Shown here one piece after another: positions 32,199 through 41,139 of a DNA stretch of 45,547 bases. This stretch comes from Clostridia bacterium. Its GTDB lineage: Bacteria > Bacillota > Clostridia > Oscillospirales > CAG-272. The notes under the pieces were generated by a model. The model saw only the letters and a program-made list of their open reading frames with translations, was not told where the DNA came from and made no database searches. Location: the NCBI GenBank assembly GCA_017462035.1, contig JAFTRY010000027.1:1-45547 (forward strand). The letters are read 5' to 3'. Within the stretch, counting starts at the first letter, position 1. Each line of letters opens with the position of its first letter. Both the position numbers and the translations under genes were made by a program.

Positions 32199-32227
32199 AG
32201 TATAACACAAAGCTTGGCAGAACGCAA
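32199..32227 (-). promoter_or_regulatory. Promoter of the phosphoesterase/propeller gene
   Basis: Minus strand TTGCGT (complement of 32222-32227), 17 bases, TATACT (complement of 32199-32204), 28 bases before the start codon. Confidence 0.7.
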
Positions 32228-32284
32228 GATGACCTAAAGAAAAGGTAAGGAAAATCCAAAAAAATTGCAGGAAGAAAGTTTCTG

Positions 32285-32313
32285 TTGATTTATTGTTCCT
32301 TCCGTGTTATAAT
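32285..32313 (+). promoter_or_regulatory. Promoter of the YwlG-like gene
   Basis: TTGATT (32285-32290), 17 bases, perfect TATAAT (32308-32313). It is divergent from the phosphoesterase promoter with about 60 bases between. Confidence 0.8.
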
Positions 32314-32355
32314 AGTGAGGAAAATGAAATAAACGGAGAACACGGAGAACATAGT

Positions 32356-32973
32356 ATGGATCATGTGAAAAATACGGTGGAAATCAGAGACGACGGTACT
32401 GCCGCCTTTCGGGATGCCTTGTCAGCGGAGACCTTTTTGGCGGAGATTCGATCTGCCTCGGAGCAGATTATGAGAGAATTGCTTGCGGCATCAGAGACGC
32501 GTGCCGGGGAGATCATGGTGGTAGGATGCTCTTCCTCCGAGGTTACGGGAAATCGGATTGGCAAAGCATCGGTTCCTGCGGTGGCAGATGCCATCCTGGA
32601 CGGGATACTTCCTCTCCTTCAAGAGCGAGGGGTGTATTTGGCGGCGCAGTGCTGTGAACACTTGAATCGAGCACTGATCGTGGATCGGTCGTGTGCTCGG
32701 GAGTACGGTTTGGAACCGGTGTGGGTACGTCCCGCGCCTAAGGCGGGGGGCTCTTTTGCGGCTTCCTTTTACAATCGACTGGAGGACCCGGTGGCTGTGG
32801 AAACAATTCGTGCCCATGCGGGCTTGGATATTGGCGGCACTTTGATTGGCATGCATCTGCGGCAGGTGGCAGTTCCTCTACGCCTTTCGGTGAAGCGGAT
32901 GGGGGAGGCACCCATTTTGTGCGCTACTACCAGACCGAAGTATATCGGCGGTCCTAGAGCGATCTATGAATAA
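32356..32973 (+). CDS. YwlG/TIGR01440 (UPF0340) family protein
   Basis: A conserved Firmicutes protein of unknown function. The 205-residue product has the family core VVGCSSSEVTGNRIGKASV, GVYLAAQCCEHLNRALIV, PKAGGSFAASFYNRL and the end TTRPKYIGGPRA. In Bacillus the relative lies near glyA and upp, which is not the case here. Start is ATG at 32356, eight bases after GGAG; the in-frame start further upstream would overlap the promoter. It appears monocistronic; only a weak GAAGATTT/AAATCTTC hairpin follows. Confidence 0.88.
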   Translation: MDHVKNTVEIRDDGTAAFRDALSAETFLAEIRSASEQIMRELLAASETRAGEIMVVGCSSSEVTGNRIGKASVPAVADAILDGILPLLQERGVYLAAQCCEHLNRALIVDRSCAREYGLEPVWVRPAPKAGGSFAASFYNRLEDPVAVETIRAHAGLDIGGTLIGMHLRQVAVPLRLSVKRMGEAPILCATTRPKYIGGPRAIYE

Positions 32974-33082
32974 CCGTTTTTTGGAGAAGATTTAGGGCGT
33001 TCAACACAAAATCTTCACATAAAAAACAGAGGATTTTTAGCGAAATACTGTAATAGTTCACAAATTGTTTATAATTTCGTGA

Positions 33083-33088
33083 TATAAT
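33083..33088 (+). promoter_or_regulatory. -10 box ahead of the Gld-type operon
   Basis: A perfect TATAAT at 33083-33088 lies 75 bases before the ABC ATPase gene. No good -35 is seen at 16-18 bases; the preceding TTCACA is 20 bases away. An activator or a loose promoter is possible. Confidence 0.4.
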
Positions 33089-33163
33089 GTAAAATGTATT
33101 GTAATCTTTTTTTGAGGATGAAAAACTCGAACACGAAAAATCAGGAAAGGAAATTCCCGGATT

Positions 33164-34258
33164 ATGATAAAAATTGATCACCTGGTGAAAAACTACGGAG
33201 CCAACTGCGCCGTAGACGATATCAGCTTTGAAGTGCAGAGGGGCGAGATCGTGGGTCTACTGGGTCCCAACGGTGCCGGCAAGAGTACCACGATGAACAT
33301 TTTGACCGGTTACCTCTCCGCTACCTCCGGCAGCGTGTCGGTGGCAGGGCTGGACGTGCTGGACAATCCCTTGGAGGCGAAGAAGCACATTGGCTATCTT
33401 CCCGAACAGCCTCCCCTCTATCTGGATATGACGGTGGAGGAATATTTGATTTTTAACTACAATCTGAAGGGATGCAAGCTGAACCGCACCAAGCACCTGG
33501 AGGAAATTTGTGACATTGTAAAGATCCGGGATGTATACAAGCGGGTCATTAAAAATCTGTCCAAGGGATACCGTCAGAGAGTAGGGATCGCCCAAGCACT
33601 GATCGGAAGTCCTGAGGTGATCATTTTTGACGAACCCACGGTGGGACTTGATCCGAAGCAGATCATTGAGATTCGAAATCTGCTCCGAAACCTGGGAAAG
33701 GATCACACGGTAATCCTCTCCACCCATATTTTGCAGGAGGTACAGGCGGTATGTGACCGAATCGTCATTATCAACAAGGGAAAGATCGTGGCGGACGAGC
33801 TGACCGAAAACATTACCCGCGCGGTGGAGAACAACCGCCGCTTCCAGGTGAAGATCTGCGGACCTCAGAAGGAGGTTCTCCAGATGCTTCGCTCCAAGCC
33901 CGGTATTATTTATGCCGAGGTGCTGGCTCAGAGAGACGGAGATGCCTACTGCTACACCATTGAGAGTGAGGTGGGGGTAGACATTCGCAAAACTCTTTTC
34001 TATACCCTGGCGGAAAAGAATTGGCCCTTGGTGGGAATGGAAGCTCTCGGTATGAGCCTTGAGGATATTTTCATTGCCATTGTGGATCAGTCGACGTCAA
34101 AGAATCGCTACGAGCGACGGGATACCCGCGCGAAGACCGCTCGCGGACGAAGCGACGTGGAGCAACAGGTTGCCAAGAAGGTAGTAGAGAGCACCGGTAA
34201 GAAGCAGGGCGGAGAATTCTCCGCGCTCTTCGGAAACGACGACGAGTCTGAGCAGTAA
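33164..34258 (+). CDS. ABC transporter ATP-binding protein (Gld/CcmA type)
   Basis: The ATPase of a Gld-type export ABC system. The 364-residue protein has Walker A GPNGAGKSTTMNI, the Q-loop in GYLPEQPPLYLDMT, the signature LSKGYRQRVGIAQAL, Walker B VIIFDEPTVGLDP and the switch His in ILSTHILQEVQAVCD. After the ATPase domain (about 1-230) comes a regulatory domain and an unusual basic-then-acidic tail of about 55 residues (NRYERRDTRAKTARGRSD to the end) that most relatives lack. ATG at 33164 follows AAAGGA by about 12 bases. The permease starts 53 bases after the stop, then two membrane-anchored partners follow. Confidence 0.93.
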   Translation: MIKIDHLVKNYGANCAVDDISFEVQRGEIVGLLGPNGAGKSTTMNILTGYLSATSGSVSVAGLDVLDNPLEAKKHIGYLPEQPPLYLDMTVEEYLIFNYNLKGCKLNRTKHLEEICDIVKIRDVYKRVIKNLSKGYRQRVGIAQALIGSPEVIIFDEPTVGLDPKQIIEIRNLLRNLGKDHTVILSTHILQEVQAVCDRIVIINKGKIVADELTENITRAVENNRRFQVKICGPQKEVLQMLRSKPGIIYAEVLAQRDGDAYCYTIESEVGVDIRKTLFYTLAEKNWPLVGMEALGMSLEDIFIAIVDQSTSKNRYERRDTRAKTARGRSDVEQQVAKKVVESTGKKQGGEFSALFGNDDESEQ

Positions 34259-34281
34259 GCAGGGAAAAGAAAGGAGAAAAT

Positions 34282-34301
34282 ACACGCCCTCTGCGGCGTG
34301 T
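34282..34301 (+). promoter_or_regulatory. Hairpin between ribosome-binding site and permease start
   Basis: ACACGCC and GGCGTGT (34282-34288 and 34295-34301) pair around a six-base loop. AAGGAG lies just before (34271-34276) and the ATG ten bases after (34312). Folding would bring the ribosome-binding site near the start codon. Confidence 0.55.
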
Positions 34302-34311
34302 GGGACGAAAC

Positions 34312-35058
34312 ATGTTTGCTATCTATAAAAAGGAGCTTCGCTCTTATTTCATCAACGCCATCGGATACGTATACGTGGGCGTATTTCTGGCGGCGGCAGC
34401 TCTTCTTTGCTGCTATACCACGCTGGTATCTAACAGCTACAAGACCACAAGCTATTTTACCATGCTGATCTTTTCCTTCATTATATTGATTCCCCTTCTT
34501 ACCATGAAGCTTTTCGCGGAGGAGAAGAAGCTCCGCACCGAACAGCTGCTTCTGACAGCCCCGGTGTCCATTTGGGGGATGGTAATGGGAAAATTTCTGG
34601 CGGCATCCACTTTGTTTGTAGGGACGGTACTTGTGTCCTGCATTAATTTCTTCCCTATGTATTCTTACGCCAATACCGAACGGCTGGCGGATGAGTACGG
34701 AACCACTCATATCGGACCGGTGACCGGTGAGATCGTGGCGTGTGTGGTAGGAATCATTCTCATTGGACTTGCCTTTGTCGCCATCGGTATGTTTGTATCC
34801 TCCCTCACAGAAAACCAGCTGGCGGCGGCGGTGATCACGGTTGCCATCATTCTGGTCATGCTGATCCTGGATCTTTTGAATCAGTATATCAACGTATATG
34901 CCATTCGCTTTGTCATCAGTTGGTTCAGCGTATTGAGTCGGTTTTCCAACTTTACTACCGGAATTCTCGATTTTTCGGCAATCCTATACTACCTCTCCAT
35001 TGCGGGCGTATTTCTTCTGCTTACAGTGCGCGTGTATGACAAGCGCCGTTGGGGTTGA
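34312..35058 (+). CDS. ABC-2 type permease (GldF-like)
   Basis: Membrane component of the Gld-type ABC system. The 248-residue protein starts MFAIYKKELRSYFINAIGYV, typical of GldF/NosY-type ABC-2 permeases, and has six membrane segments including YVGVFLAAAALLCCYTTLV, LIFSFIILIPLLTMKLFAEE, the VACVVGIILIGLAFVAIG helix and the LYYLSIAGVFLLLTVRVYD end. The motif LLTMKLFAEEKKLRTEQLLLT is the usual cytoplasmic loop. ATG at 34312 is chosen because it gives the standard N-terminus; the ribosome-binding site is 35 bases upstream with a hairpin between. A GTG four codons earlier (34300) overlaps that hairpin. The GldG-like gene follows 22 bases after the stop. Confidence 0.9.
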   Translation: MFAIYKKELRSYFINAIGYVYVGVFLAAAALLCCYTTLVSNSYKTTSYFTMLIFSFIILIPLLTMKLFAEEKKLRTEQLLLTAPVSIWGMVMGKFLAASTLFVGTVLVSCINFFPMYSYANTERLADEYGTTHIGPVTGEIVACVVGIILIGLAFVAIGMFVSSLTENQLAAAVITVAIILVMLILDLLNQYINVYAIRFVISWFSVLSRFSNFTTGILDFSAILYYLSIAGVFLLLTVRVYDKRRWG

Positions 35059-35080
35059 TTGAGAAAGGCGGTAAAAAAGA

Positions 35081-36778
35081 ATGAAAATGAAAACCGGAAC
35101 CAGCCGCAAGCTCCGTTATGGCGGAGTTACGGTAGCGATGACTGCTTTGATCATTGCTGTTATCGTGATTGTGAATGTGATCTTCACCGCGCTCGCGCAA
35201 AAGTTTTTGTGGTACGCGGATCTGACCCCGGAGCTGTTGTTTACCCTCTCGGATAACTGTATTGATCTGATCGCCAACGGAGACGATACCTATGAACAGA
35301 GCTTTTCTCCCGTTGAAATGGTTGACAAGGCACGGGAAGAACGGAGAGCGCAGAACCCAGACTTTAAGGACGAGGATTTGATGATCCGCATTATTTTCTG
35401 CGATGATCCCGACGCGTGGGAGGAAACCTCCTCTCGCCGTTACATCTATGAGACGGCGAAGCAGTTAGCGGCAGAATTTCCCGATTATATTGAGATCGAA
35501 AACCATAATATCATCTGGAATCCCTCCTCGGTAAGCCAGTACGGAATTTACGTGAGCACCTCCAGCGTGATCATTGAATTCGGTACGGAGTATCGGGTGC
35601 GGAATCTGAATACCTTTTATACGTACAGCGACACCACCAGCGAGGAACCTTGGGCATACAACGGCGAGAAAATCTTGGCGGCAAGTATTTTGGCTGTGAC
35701 CCGCGCCGAGTCGCCTGTGGCGTGTCTTACCACCAACCATGGGGAGACGCTGGACGACACAGAGCTTTTGACTACCTTGGATACAGCCGGCTTCCAGGTT
35801 CAAGAGCTGAACATGTCAACCGACGAGATCCCTGAGAACTGTCGATTGATCGTAGTTTTTAATCCTCAGACCGACTTTTTGGTTAAGGACGGTTATTCCT
35901 CTGACGTGGATGAGATCGAGAAGCTGGATCAGTTCTTGGACGATGACAACTCTCTGATGGTATTTATGTCTCCCGATCTGACCACGCCTCTTCAGAATTT
36001 TGAGTCCTATTTGGAGGAGTGGGGAATTTCCTACAATCGGTACAAGACCGAGGAGGCGGGAAAGACCACCTACCATCCCTATATCGTACGGGATACCACC
36101 CAGTCTCTGACGGTGGATGGCTACACCATCAAGGGTGAATATTATACCAAGGGCGGACAGGGCTCTCAGTTGACCTACGATATGACCAACAATGTGACCA
36201 ATCCTCCCATGATGGTATTCCGGGATGCTATGTCCATTTCTTATTCTGACCTATACTCTCCCCAGCACTACGTGGATGCGGATGATGCCAGCATTTCCTA
36301 TGACTACGCTACCTACGGTGTAGATGGAACCTACCGCTCCATCTACGACGTATTTACTACGGGTGAGAATGCAGTGGCTATGGCCAACGGACAGCAGGTA
36401 GCTAAAGCCACCGCTGTCAATCCCCTCAAGCTGATGACCGTTTCCGTAGAGACTCACAGTGTTGTGGAAAACGCCACCTTGGGATCGACCATGACCGAGA
36501 CTGCCTACGTGATTGCCTGCGGCTCTACGGATTTCGCGTCGAGAAGCCTGCTTCAATCCAATTCCTACGGAAACAGCACCTTCCTTGAGTACGCGCTTCG
36601 TACCGTTGGCAAGGAGCCGGTTCCCGTGGGGGTGAAGTTCAAGCCCTTTGGGGACTATACCATTGACACGATTACCACCTCTGAGGCGACTCAGTACACG
36701 GTGGTGCTGACGGTAGTGCCCGCGGTGCTTGCGCTGGGAGCGGGAGTCTTCGTAATCGTTAGGAGAAAGAATCGATGA
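35081..36778 (+). CDS. GldG-like ABC auxiliary protein
   Basis: A membrane-anchored, mostly extracytoplasmic partner of Gld-type ABC exporters. The 565-residue protein has an N-terminal membrane segment (TALIIAVIVIVNVIFTALAQ, about 20-40), the family feature DLTPELLFTLSDNCIDLI just outside the membrane, an ABC_transp_aux-type domain (CLTTNHGETLDDTELLTTL, then LIVVFNPQTDFL and LMVFMSPDL), and a C-terminal membrane segment (VVLTVVPAVLALGAGVFVIV) before a basic end. ATG at 35081 has AAAGGCGG upstream. It overlaps the next gene by four bases. The transported substrate is unknown. Confidence 0.88.
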   Translation: MKMKTGTSRKLRYGGVTVAMTALIIAVIVIVNVIFTALAQKFLWYADLTPELLFTLSDNCIDLIANGDDTYEQSFSPVEMVDKAREERRAQNPDFKDEDLMIRIIFCDDPDAWEETSSRRYIYETAKQLAAEFPDYIEIENHNIIWNPSSVSQYGIYVSTSSVIIEFGTEYRVRNLNTFYTYSDTTSEEPWAYNGEKILAASILAVTRAESPVACLTTNHGETLDDTELLTTLDTAGFQVQELNMSTDEIPENCRLIVVFNPQTDFLVKDGYSSDVDEIEKLDQFLDDDNSLMVFMSPDLTTPLQNFESYLEEWGISYNRYKTEEAGKTTYHPYIVRDTTQSLTVDGYTIKGEYYTKGGQGSQLTYDMTNNVTNPPMMVFRDAMSISYSDLYSPQHYVDADDASISYDYATYGVDGTYRSIYDVFTTGENAVAMANGQQVAKATAVNPLKLMTVSVETHSVVENATLGSTMTETAYVIACGSTDFASRSLLQSNSYGNSTFLEYALRTVGKEPVPVGVKFKPFGDYTIDTITTSEATQYTVVLTVVPAVLALGAGVFVIVRRKNR

Positions 36779-39015
36779 TGAGTATTGCGGAAAAAAAGAA
36801 CAAGACCCTTCTGCGTCGGCGGAAGCAAGCCATCGTTCTGTCTGCCATCTTAGTCGTCGTACTTGCTATTGCCCTTGTGTTCGTGATGGACTACGTGCAG
36901 ACCATTACCTGCGCGGACGCGGACGGAACCGAGTACTACATCCGTAAAAAGAACGGTGTCTATGCTCTTTATGACAAGGACAGACAAATTCTTGCTACGG
37001 ATTCGGAGTATGGATATTATATTACGGCACTGGGAACCCTGATCGAGGTGGATGCCGAGACGGGAGAATATGAGATCATTGCGGTGGTGGATACGGAGGG
37101 CAATGAGGTCGTGGGCATCAATTCCCGCATCCTCCTGTTTCCGCACATCGAAAAGAAGAATATTCTTTCCATTGAGGTTCATAACCAGGAGGGAAGCTTT
37201 ACCTTCTGTCGATATAACCCTGAGACCGATCAGATCGACAAGAGCGGAGATTTTATTATCAAAGGCTCGGCGTTGACCACCTATGACCAGGAGCTTTTTG
37301 CGAAAATGTATGTCAGCGCGGGGTATACCCTGTCACTGATGAAGCTGGAAAATCCGATTAAGGATGAAAACGGTGAATTTACCGAGTACGGTCTGGCACC
37401 TGAGATGCGGGTGGATGAGGAAGGAAACGAATACCTTTACGAGCCCGCATACTATATCCTGACCGATGTAAACGGGAACCGTTACAAGGTGCTGATCGGC
37501 GATCAGCTGGTGACCGAGGGCGGTTACTATACGCAGTATGTGGATCTCAGCACGGGGAACGAGGTAAAGAGAGACGCGGTATATGTAGCGGATACCACTA
37601 CCGGAACGACTCTTTTGGCTCCCATTGAGGACTACGTAACGCCTTTGCTCAGCTATCCTATGGAAATGAATAATTTCTTTGACGTGGAAAACTTTACGAT
37701 TTCCAAGCGGAAGGATGGCGCAACGCCAACCGATTTGAGCAGTTATGAAAAAATCGTGGCATTTTCTTACGTGGATCTTTCCTTGCGGGAAAACACCATC
37801 AGTGAAAAGTTCCCCTATATTCTGCTTACAGAGCAGCTGGACGGCTATATGCCCTCGGATGCTAGCATAGATGTTGCGCTTCAAAACCTGTACAGCCCCT
37901 CCTATGCTGACTCCGGTGTTTGTCTGTTCGCCCCTACGGAAAAGGATCTGGCAGAATACGGACTTTACAGGGCGGCGGTCAACGATAAGGGAGAGACGGA
38001 ATATTATCCCTTCTCGGAGTATACCGTCGGCTTTGAGTACGATCTTACAGACGCTGACGGAAATTATGTGGAGACCATTCACCAAACCATTTTGATCAGC
38101 GAGCCGAACGAGCGGGGCAATCGGTACGTGTATACCATTGTCAGCTCCGTTGAGGAAAAGAACGGTGAGAAAAAATACGAGTTCCTTTATACCTTTAACT
38201 CTGTGGTAGAGGTAGAGGGGCATGTTTTGGAATTTGTTACCTGGGACAAGGATCAGTGGATCAGCACCAGCTACATTCAGGGGGATATCGCATTTATTGA
38301 GCAGGTCACCCTGACGGCACCGGGCTACGAGGCAAGCTTTAAGCTGGACAACTCCAAGAGCGATCAGTCCGACGGAACCAATTCCAGTGATTTGACCGTC
38401 CACGCCACCGACTCCAAGGGACGGGATATTTCCACCTTTGGATCATTGACGGTGGAGGATGTAAACGGGTATACTTGGGTGGTGACCGCCAGACATATTC
38501 AGGTATACACATCCTCGGGAGAGGAACGAAATATGGCGGATGGAATCGGATATTACGATTACAATCTTTTGGGTACCCAGGTGCTCTGTCGAAACGGATA
38601 TATTGACGGAAAAGAGTTTGACGTGGAAGTTAGCGCCAACGCCATTCGTTTGAGTTATCCGGACGGAACCACCGAGACCATCACCCGTCACAGCACGTCT
38701 CTGTTCCGTTCCTATTATCAGACCCTCCTGTACGCTACCATTGTGAACTCCTATCCGCTTACTGAGGAGGAGGAGCAGGCTCTTGTGAACGATGAGTCCA
38801 AGTGGTTGCTGACGTTGACGGTGACCACCAGAGATACAGACGGTACTCTGGAGACGAAGGAGTGCAAGTTCTATCAGGTGGCATCCAGAAAGGCGTATTT
38901 GACGATCAACGGAAACGGCGGCTTCTACGTGAATAAAAACCGTGTGGATAAGTTCTTGACCGACGCGGAGCGGTTCTTCAACATGGAGCTGATCACGCCT
39001 ACTGACAAGCGGTAA
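36775..39015 (+). CDS. DUF4340-containing membrane-anchored protein
   Basis: The fourth component of the Gld-type operon. The 746-residue protein has a basic N-terminus, one membrane segment (IVLSAILVVVLAIALVFVMD, about 20-40) and a large acidic, extracytoplasmic beta-rich region. DUF4340-like elements are visible around AYYILTDVNGNRYKVLIGD and GGYYTQYVDLSTG, with strand-rich segments continuing to the end. Its start ATGATG overlaps the GldG-like stop by four bases, indicating coupled translation. It ends 22 bases before a terminator. The family is known to accompany GldG-like proteins, but no function is established. Confidence 0.85.
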   Translation: MMSIAEKKNKTLLRRRKQAIVLSAILVVVLAIALVFVMDYVQTITCADADGTEYYIRKKNGVYALYDKDRQILATDSEYGYYITALGTLIEVDAETGEYEIIAVVDTEGNEVVGINSRILLFPHIEKKNILSIEVHNQEGSFTFCRYNPETDQIDKSGDFIIKGSALTTYDQELFAKMYVSAGYTLSLMKLENPIKDENGEFTEYGLAPEMRVDEEGNEYLYEPAYYILTDVNGNRYKVLIGDQLVTEGGYYTQYVDLSTGNEVKRDAVYVADTTTGTTLLAPIEDYVTPLLSYPMEMNNFFDVENFTISKRKDGATPTDLSSYEKIVAFSYVDLSLRENTISEKFPYILLTEQLDGYMPSDASIDVALQNLYSPSYADSGVCLFAPTEKDLAEYGLYRAAVNDKGETEYYPFSEYTVGFEYDLTDADGNYVETIHQTILISEPNERGNRYVYTIVSSVEEKNGEKKYEFLYTFNSVVEVEGHVLEFVTWDKDQWISTSYIQGDIAFIEQVTLTAPGYEASFKLDNSKSDQSDGTNSSDLTVHATDSKGRDISTFGSLTVEDVNGYTWVVTARHIQVYTSSGEERNMADGIGYYDYNLLGTQVLCRNGYIDGKEFDVEVSANAIRLSYPDGTTETITRHSTSLFRSYYQTLLYATIVNSYPLTEEEEQALVNDESKWLLTLTVTTRDTDGTLETKECKFYQVASRKAYLTINGNGGFYVNKNRVDKFLTDAERFFNMELITPTDKR

Positions 39016-39036
39016 AGGAAAAACGCTTTCAAAATT

Positions 39037-39067
39037 ACGGTACCCGCCGTTGGCGGGTGCCGTTTTT
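39037..39067 (+). terminator. Terminator of the Gld-type operon
   Basis: ACGGTACCCGCC (39037-39048) and GGCGGGTGCCGT (39052-39063) pair with one T.G wobble and a three-base loop, followed by a T run. Confidence 0.9.
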
Positions 39068-39102
39068 GATATTTCCGTGAGCTTTTTTAAAGGAAAGCGG
39101 TC

Positions 39103-39131
39103 TTGACAGACAGGGAAAAAAGGGGTATAAT
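39103..39131 (+). promoter_or_regulatory. Consensus sigma-A promoter of the cca-tmk operon
   Basis: Perfect TTGACA (39103-39108), 17 bases, perfect TATAAT (39126-39131). This is the strongest promoter match in the window. Confidence 0.93.
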
Positions 39132-39155
39132 ATAAGCGGAATAGGAGGTGACGGA

Positions 39156-40364
39156 ATGGATATTTCTACGGGATCGGTACCATATGCTCTTCCGCCTTAC
39201 CTCATCGCCCTCATAGAGCGATTTGCCCAGGCTGGGGAAGAGGTTTATTTGGTGGGAGGCAGTCTTCGGGATCTAATGCTGGGGTTGGTGCCTCACGATT
39301 ACGATCTGGCAACCTCCGCGCCGCCCGAGCTGACCTCTTCGATGTTTTCCGACTGCCGTGTAATTGAAACGGGTTTGAAGCACGGTACGGTCACTGTTTT
39401 GTTTGAGGGAAACCCTGTGGAGATTACGACCTTCCGCTTGGACGGAGTGTACGCCGACTCCCGCCATCCCGAATCGGTTAGTTTTACCCGAAGCATCGTG
39501 GAGGATCTATCCCGTCGGGATTTTACTGTCAACGCGATGGCATACCATCCGGACGTGGGGTTGGTGGATCTTTTTGGCGGGCAGGATGATCTGAAACGAG
39601 GCGTGCTCCGCGCCGTGGGAGATCCGTACCGTCGATTGGCGGAGGACGCGCTGCGGATCATGCGCGCGTATCGCTTTTCGGCTCAGCTTGGCTTTGCTTT
39701 AGAAGAAGAAACGGAACGGGCATGCATAGAAAGTAAGTCAAAACTAACTAATATTGCTGTTGAGCGGATCGCCTCCGAATTTCTTCGTTTGCTGACATCT
39801 CAACATCCGGAATCAGCCCTGCTTGCCATGCGAGACGGGGGTGTTCTGTCCTACGTTACCGGAACCTATTGCCCCAGTGAAAGAATCCTTCGCTCGCTTT
39901 CACAAATGCCGGCGGAACCGGCGGCACGTTTGGGCTTTTTCTTCGCCGATATTGACGAGGAGCGCGCCAAGACGATGGTGGGTCATTTAAAGCTTTCTAA
40001 TCAGATGAAAACCGGTGTCGGTGCCGTAGTTCGAGGAAGCAGGCTGACGTTGACCTCCCCCGCGGATGCCAGACGATTGATCGCTAACTGCGGAATATAC
40101 GCCCCTGCCGCCGTGCGTGCCTCGGTGCTTCTGGGACGATCTCCTGCAAAGGCTTTGGATTGGGTATGTGAAAATCGTGCACCCTGCACGTTATCCGATC
40201 TGGTGATTGACGGAGGGGATCTGTTAGCGGCAGGATTTGAGGGCAAAGAAGTGGGGAGCATACTGAAGGCGTTGTTGGAATCGGTCTTGGACGATCCGGA
40301 GCGGAATCAGAAGGAGGAGCTGCTTTCCATTGCCTTGGGGATAAAACGAAAGAATCTGTCATAG
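39156..40364 (+). CDS. cca: tRNA CCA-adding enzyme / nucleotidyltransferase
   Basis: Adds or repairs the 3' CCA end of tRNA. The 402-residue protein is a class II nucleotidyltransferase: VYLVGGSLRDLMLG, the catalytic HDYDLATSAPPE (metal-binding Asp pair), the flexible loop with EITTFRLDGVYADSRHPE, the DLSRRDFTVNAMAY signature, and the template-binding EDALRIMRAYRFSAQLGF. The C-terminal part is helical without an HD motif, so it is the Firmicutes type without phosphohydrolase. ATG at 39156 has AGGAGGTG (39143-39150) five bases upstream. It leads a six-gene operon ending with tmk. Confidence 0.95.
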   Translation: MDISTGSVPYALPPYLIALIERFAQAGEEVYLVGGSLRDLMLGLVPHDYDLATSAPPELTSSMFSDCRVIETGLKHGTVTVLFEGNPVEITTFRLDGVYADSRHPESVSFTRSIVEDLSRRDFTVNAMAYHPDVGLVDLFGGQDDLKRGVLRAVGDPYRRLAEDALRIMRAYRFSAQLGFALEEETERACIESKSKLTNIAVERIASEFLRLLTSQHPESALLAMRDGGVLSYVTGTYCPSERILRSLSQMPAEPAARLGFFFADIDEERAKTMVGHLKLSNQMKTGVGAVVRGSRLTLTSPADARRLIANCGIYAPAAVRASVLLGRSPAKALDWVCENRAPCTLSDLVIDGGDLLAAGFEGKEVGSILKALLESVLDDPERNQKEELLSIALGIKRKNLS

Positions 40365-40391
40365 AATAAAAACAATCAAAGGAATATATAC

Positions 40392-40847
40392 ATGAATGAA
40401 TTAGAACAAATCGCCGGAAGTCGGGGAAAGATTTTGGGCGTGGATTTTGGAGATACTCGAACGGGGCTAGCTGTTTGTGATCCGTCGCGTCTGCTGGCAT
40501 CGGGGATCGGGTACATTAGCCCCGGAGGAATCGATAAAACGGCAGATGCCGTTGCGGAGATCGCCAGAGAACAGGGCGTAGTGGCTGTTGTGGTAGGCTT
40601 GCCCGTCAACATGGACGGAAGTGAGGGCGCAAGAGCCGCCCGCTGTCGAAAATTTGCCCATTTTCTCGAGGAGAGGCTTTCGTTGCCTGTGGCAATGTTT
40701 GACGAGCGCATGACCACTATGACCGCCGCCCGTTATCTCAACGAGACCAATACCCGAGGAAAAAAGAGAAAAACGGTGATCGATACCCTATCGGCGCAGA
40801 TCATTCTGCAAAATTGTCTGGATCGGCTAAAATATTTACAATCGTAA
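40392..40847 (+). CDS. ruvX: RuvX/YqgF-family nuclease
   Basis: YqgF proteins are RNase H-fold enzymes involved in 16S rRNA 5' end maturation, and were first predicted as Holliday junction resolvases. The 151-residue protein has ILGVDFGDTRTGLAVCD (first catalytic Asp), VVVGLPVNMDGSEG and LPVAMFDERMTTMTA, plus the C-terminal VIDTLSAQIILQ with the last acidic residue. ATG at 40392 has AAAGGA ten bases upstream. It follows cca by 27 bases and precedes a small Cys-rich gene by 16. Confidence 0.94.
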   Translation: MNELEQIAGSRGKILGVDFGDTRTGLAVCDPSRLLASGIGYISPGGIDKTADAVAEIAREQGVVAVVVGLPVNMDGSEGARAARCRKFAHFLEERLSLPVAMFDERMTTMTAARYLNETNTRGKKRKTVIDTLSAQIILQNCLDRLKYLQS

Positions 40848-40863
40848 GTCGGGAGGTTTAGCT

Positions 40864-41085
40864 TTGACTAATTTTAAAAAACAAGACTCATCCTCCGCCA
40901 TCAAAAAGAGGGCAGGAAGCTGTGAGAGCTGTGAGTTTTACGATTATGACGAATACTTGGATGCCTATGTTTGTAATCAGAGACTGGATCAGGACGAAAT
41001 GATTGATTTTTTAGGAAGAAATACGGCAAGGTGCCCGTATTATCGCTATTACGACGAATACAAGAGCGTTCATAAACAGATCTGA
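40864..41085 (+). CDS. DUF6472-type small Cys protein
   Basis: A 73-residue acidic protein with four Cys in the pattern CESC...YVCNQ...ARCPYYRYYDEY, which matches the DUF6472 type found in Clostridia and suggests a small zinc-binding fold. The start is TTG at 40864, seven bases after GGGAGG; no ATG is available near. No function is known. It sits directly after ruvX, in the same transcription unit. Confidence 0.8.
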   Translation: MTNFKKQDSSSAIKKRAGSCESCEFYDYDEYLDAYVCNQRLDQDEMIDFLGRNTARCPYYRYYDEYKSVHKQI

Positions 41086-41139
41086 CCATTTTTGTGAAAT
41101 ACCGTGACTTCTTTGGAATATCCAAAAGAAGGAGAAGCT

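Noticed and set aside
33040..33090. Redox-regulator (Rex-like) operator ahead of the Gld operon
   Set aside because: TTCACA and TTGTTT half-sites are present but the spacing and symmetry do not fit; likely chance in A/T-rich DNA.
37333..38403. A 356-codon open frame on the minus strand
   Set aside because: It is antisense to the DUF4340 gene, which has a membrane anchor, coupled start and terminator. The minus frame shows no family features.
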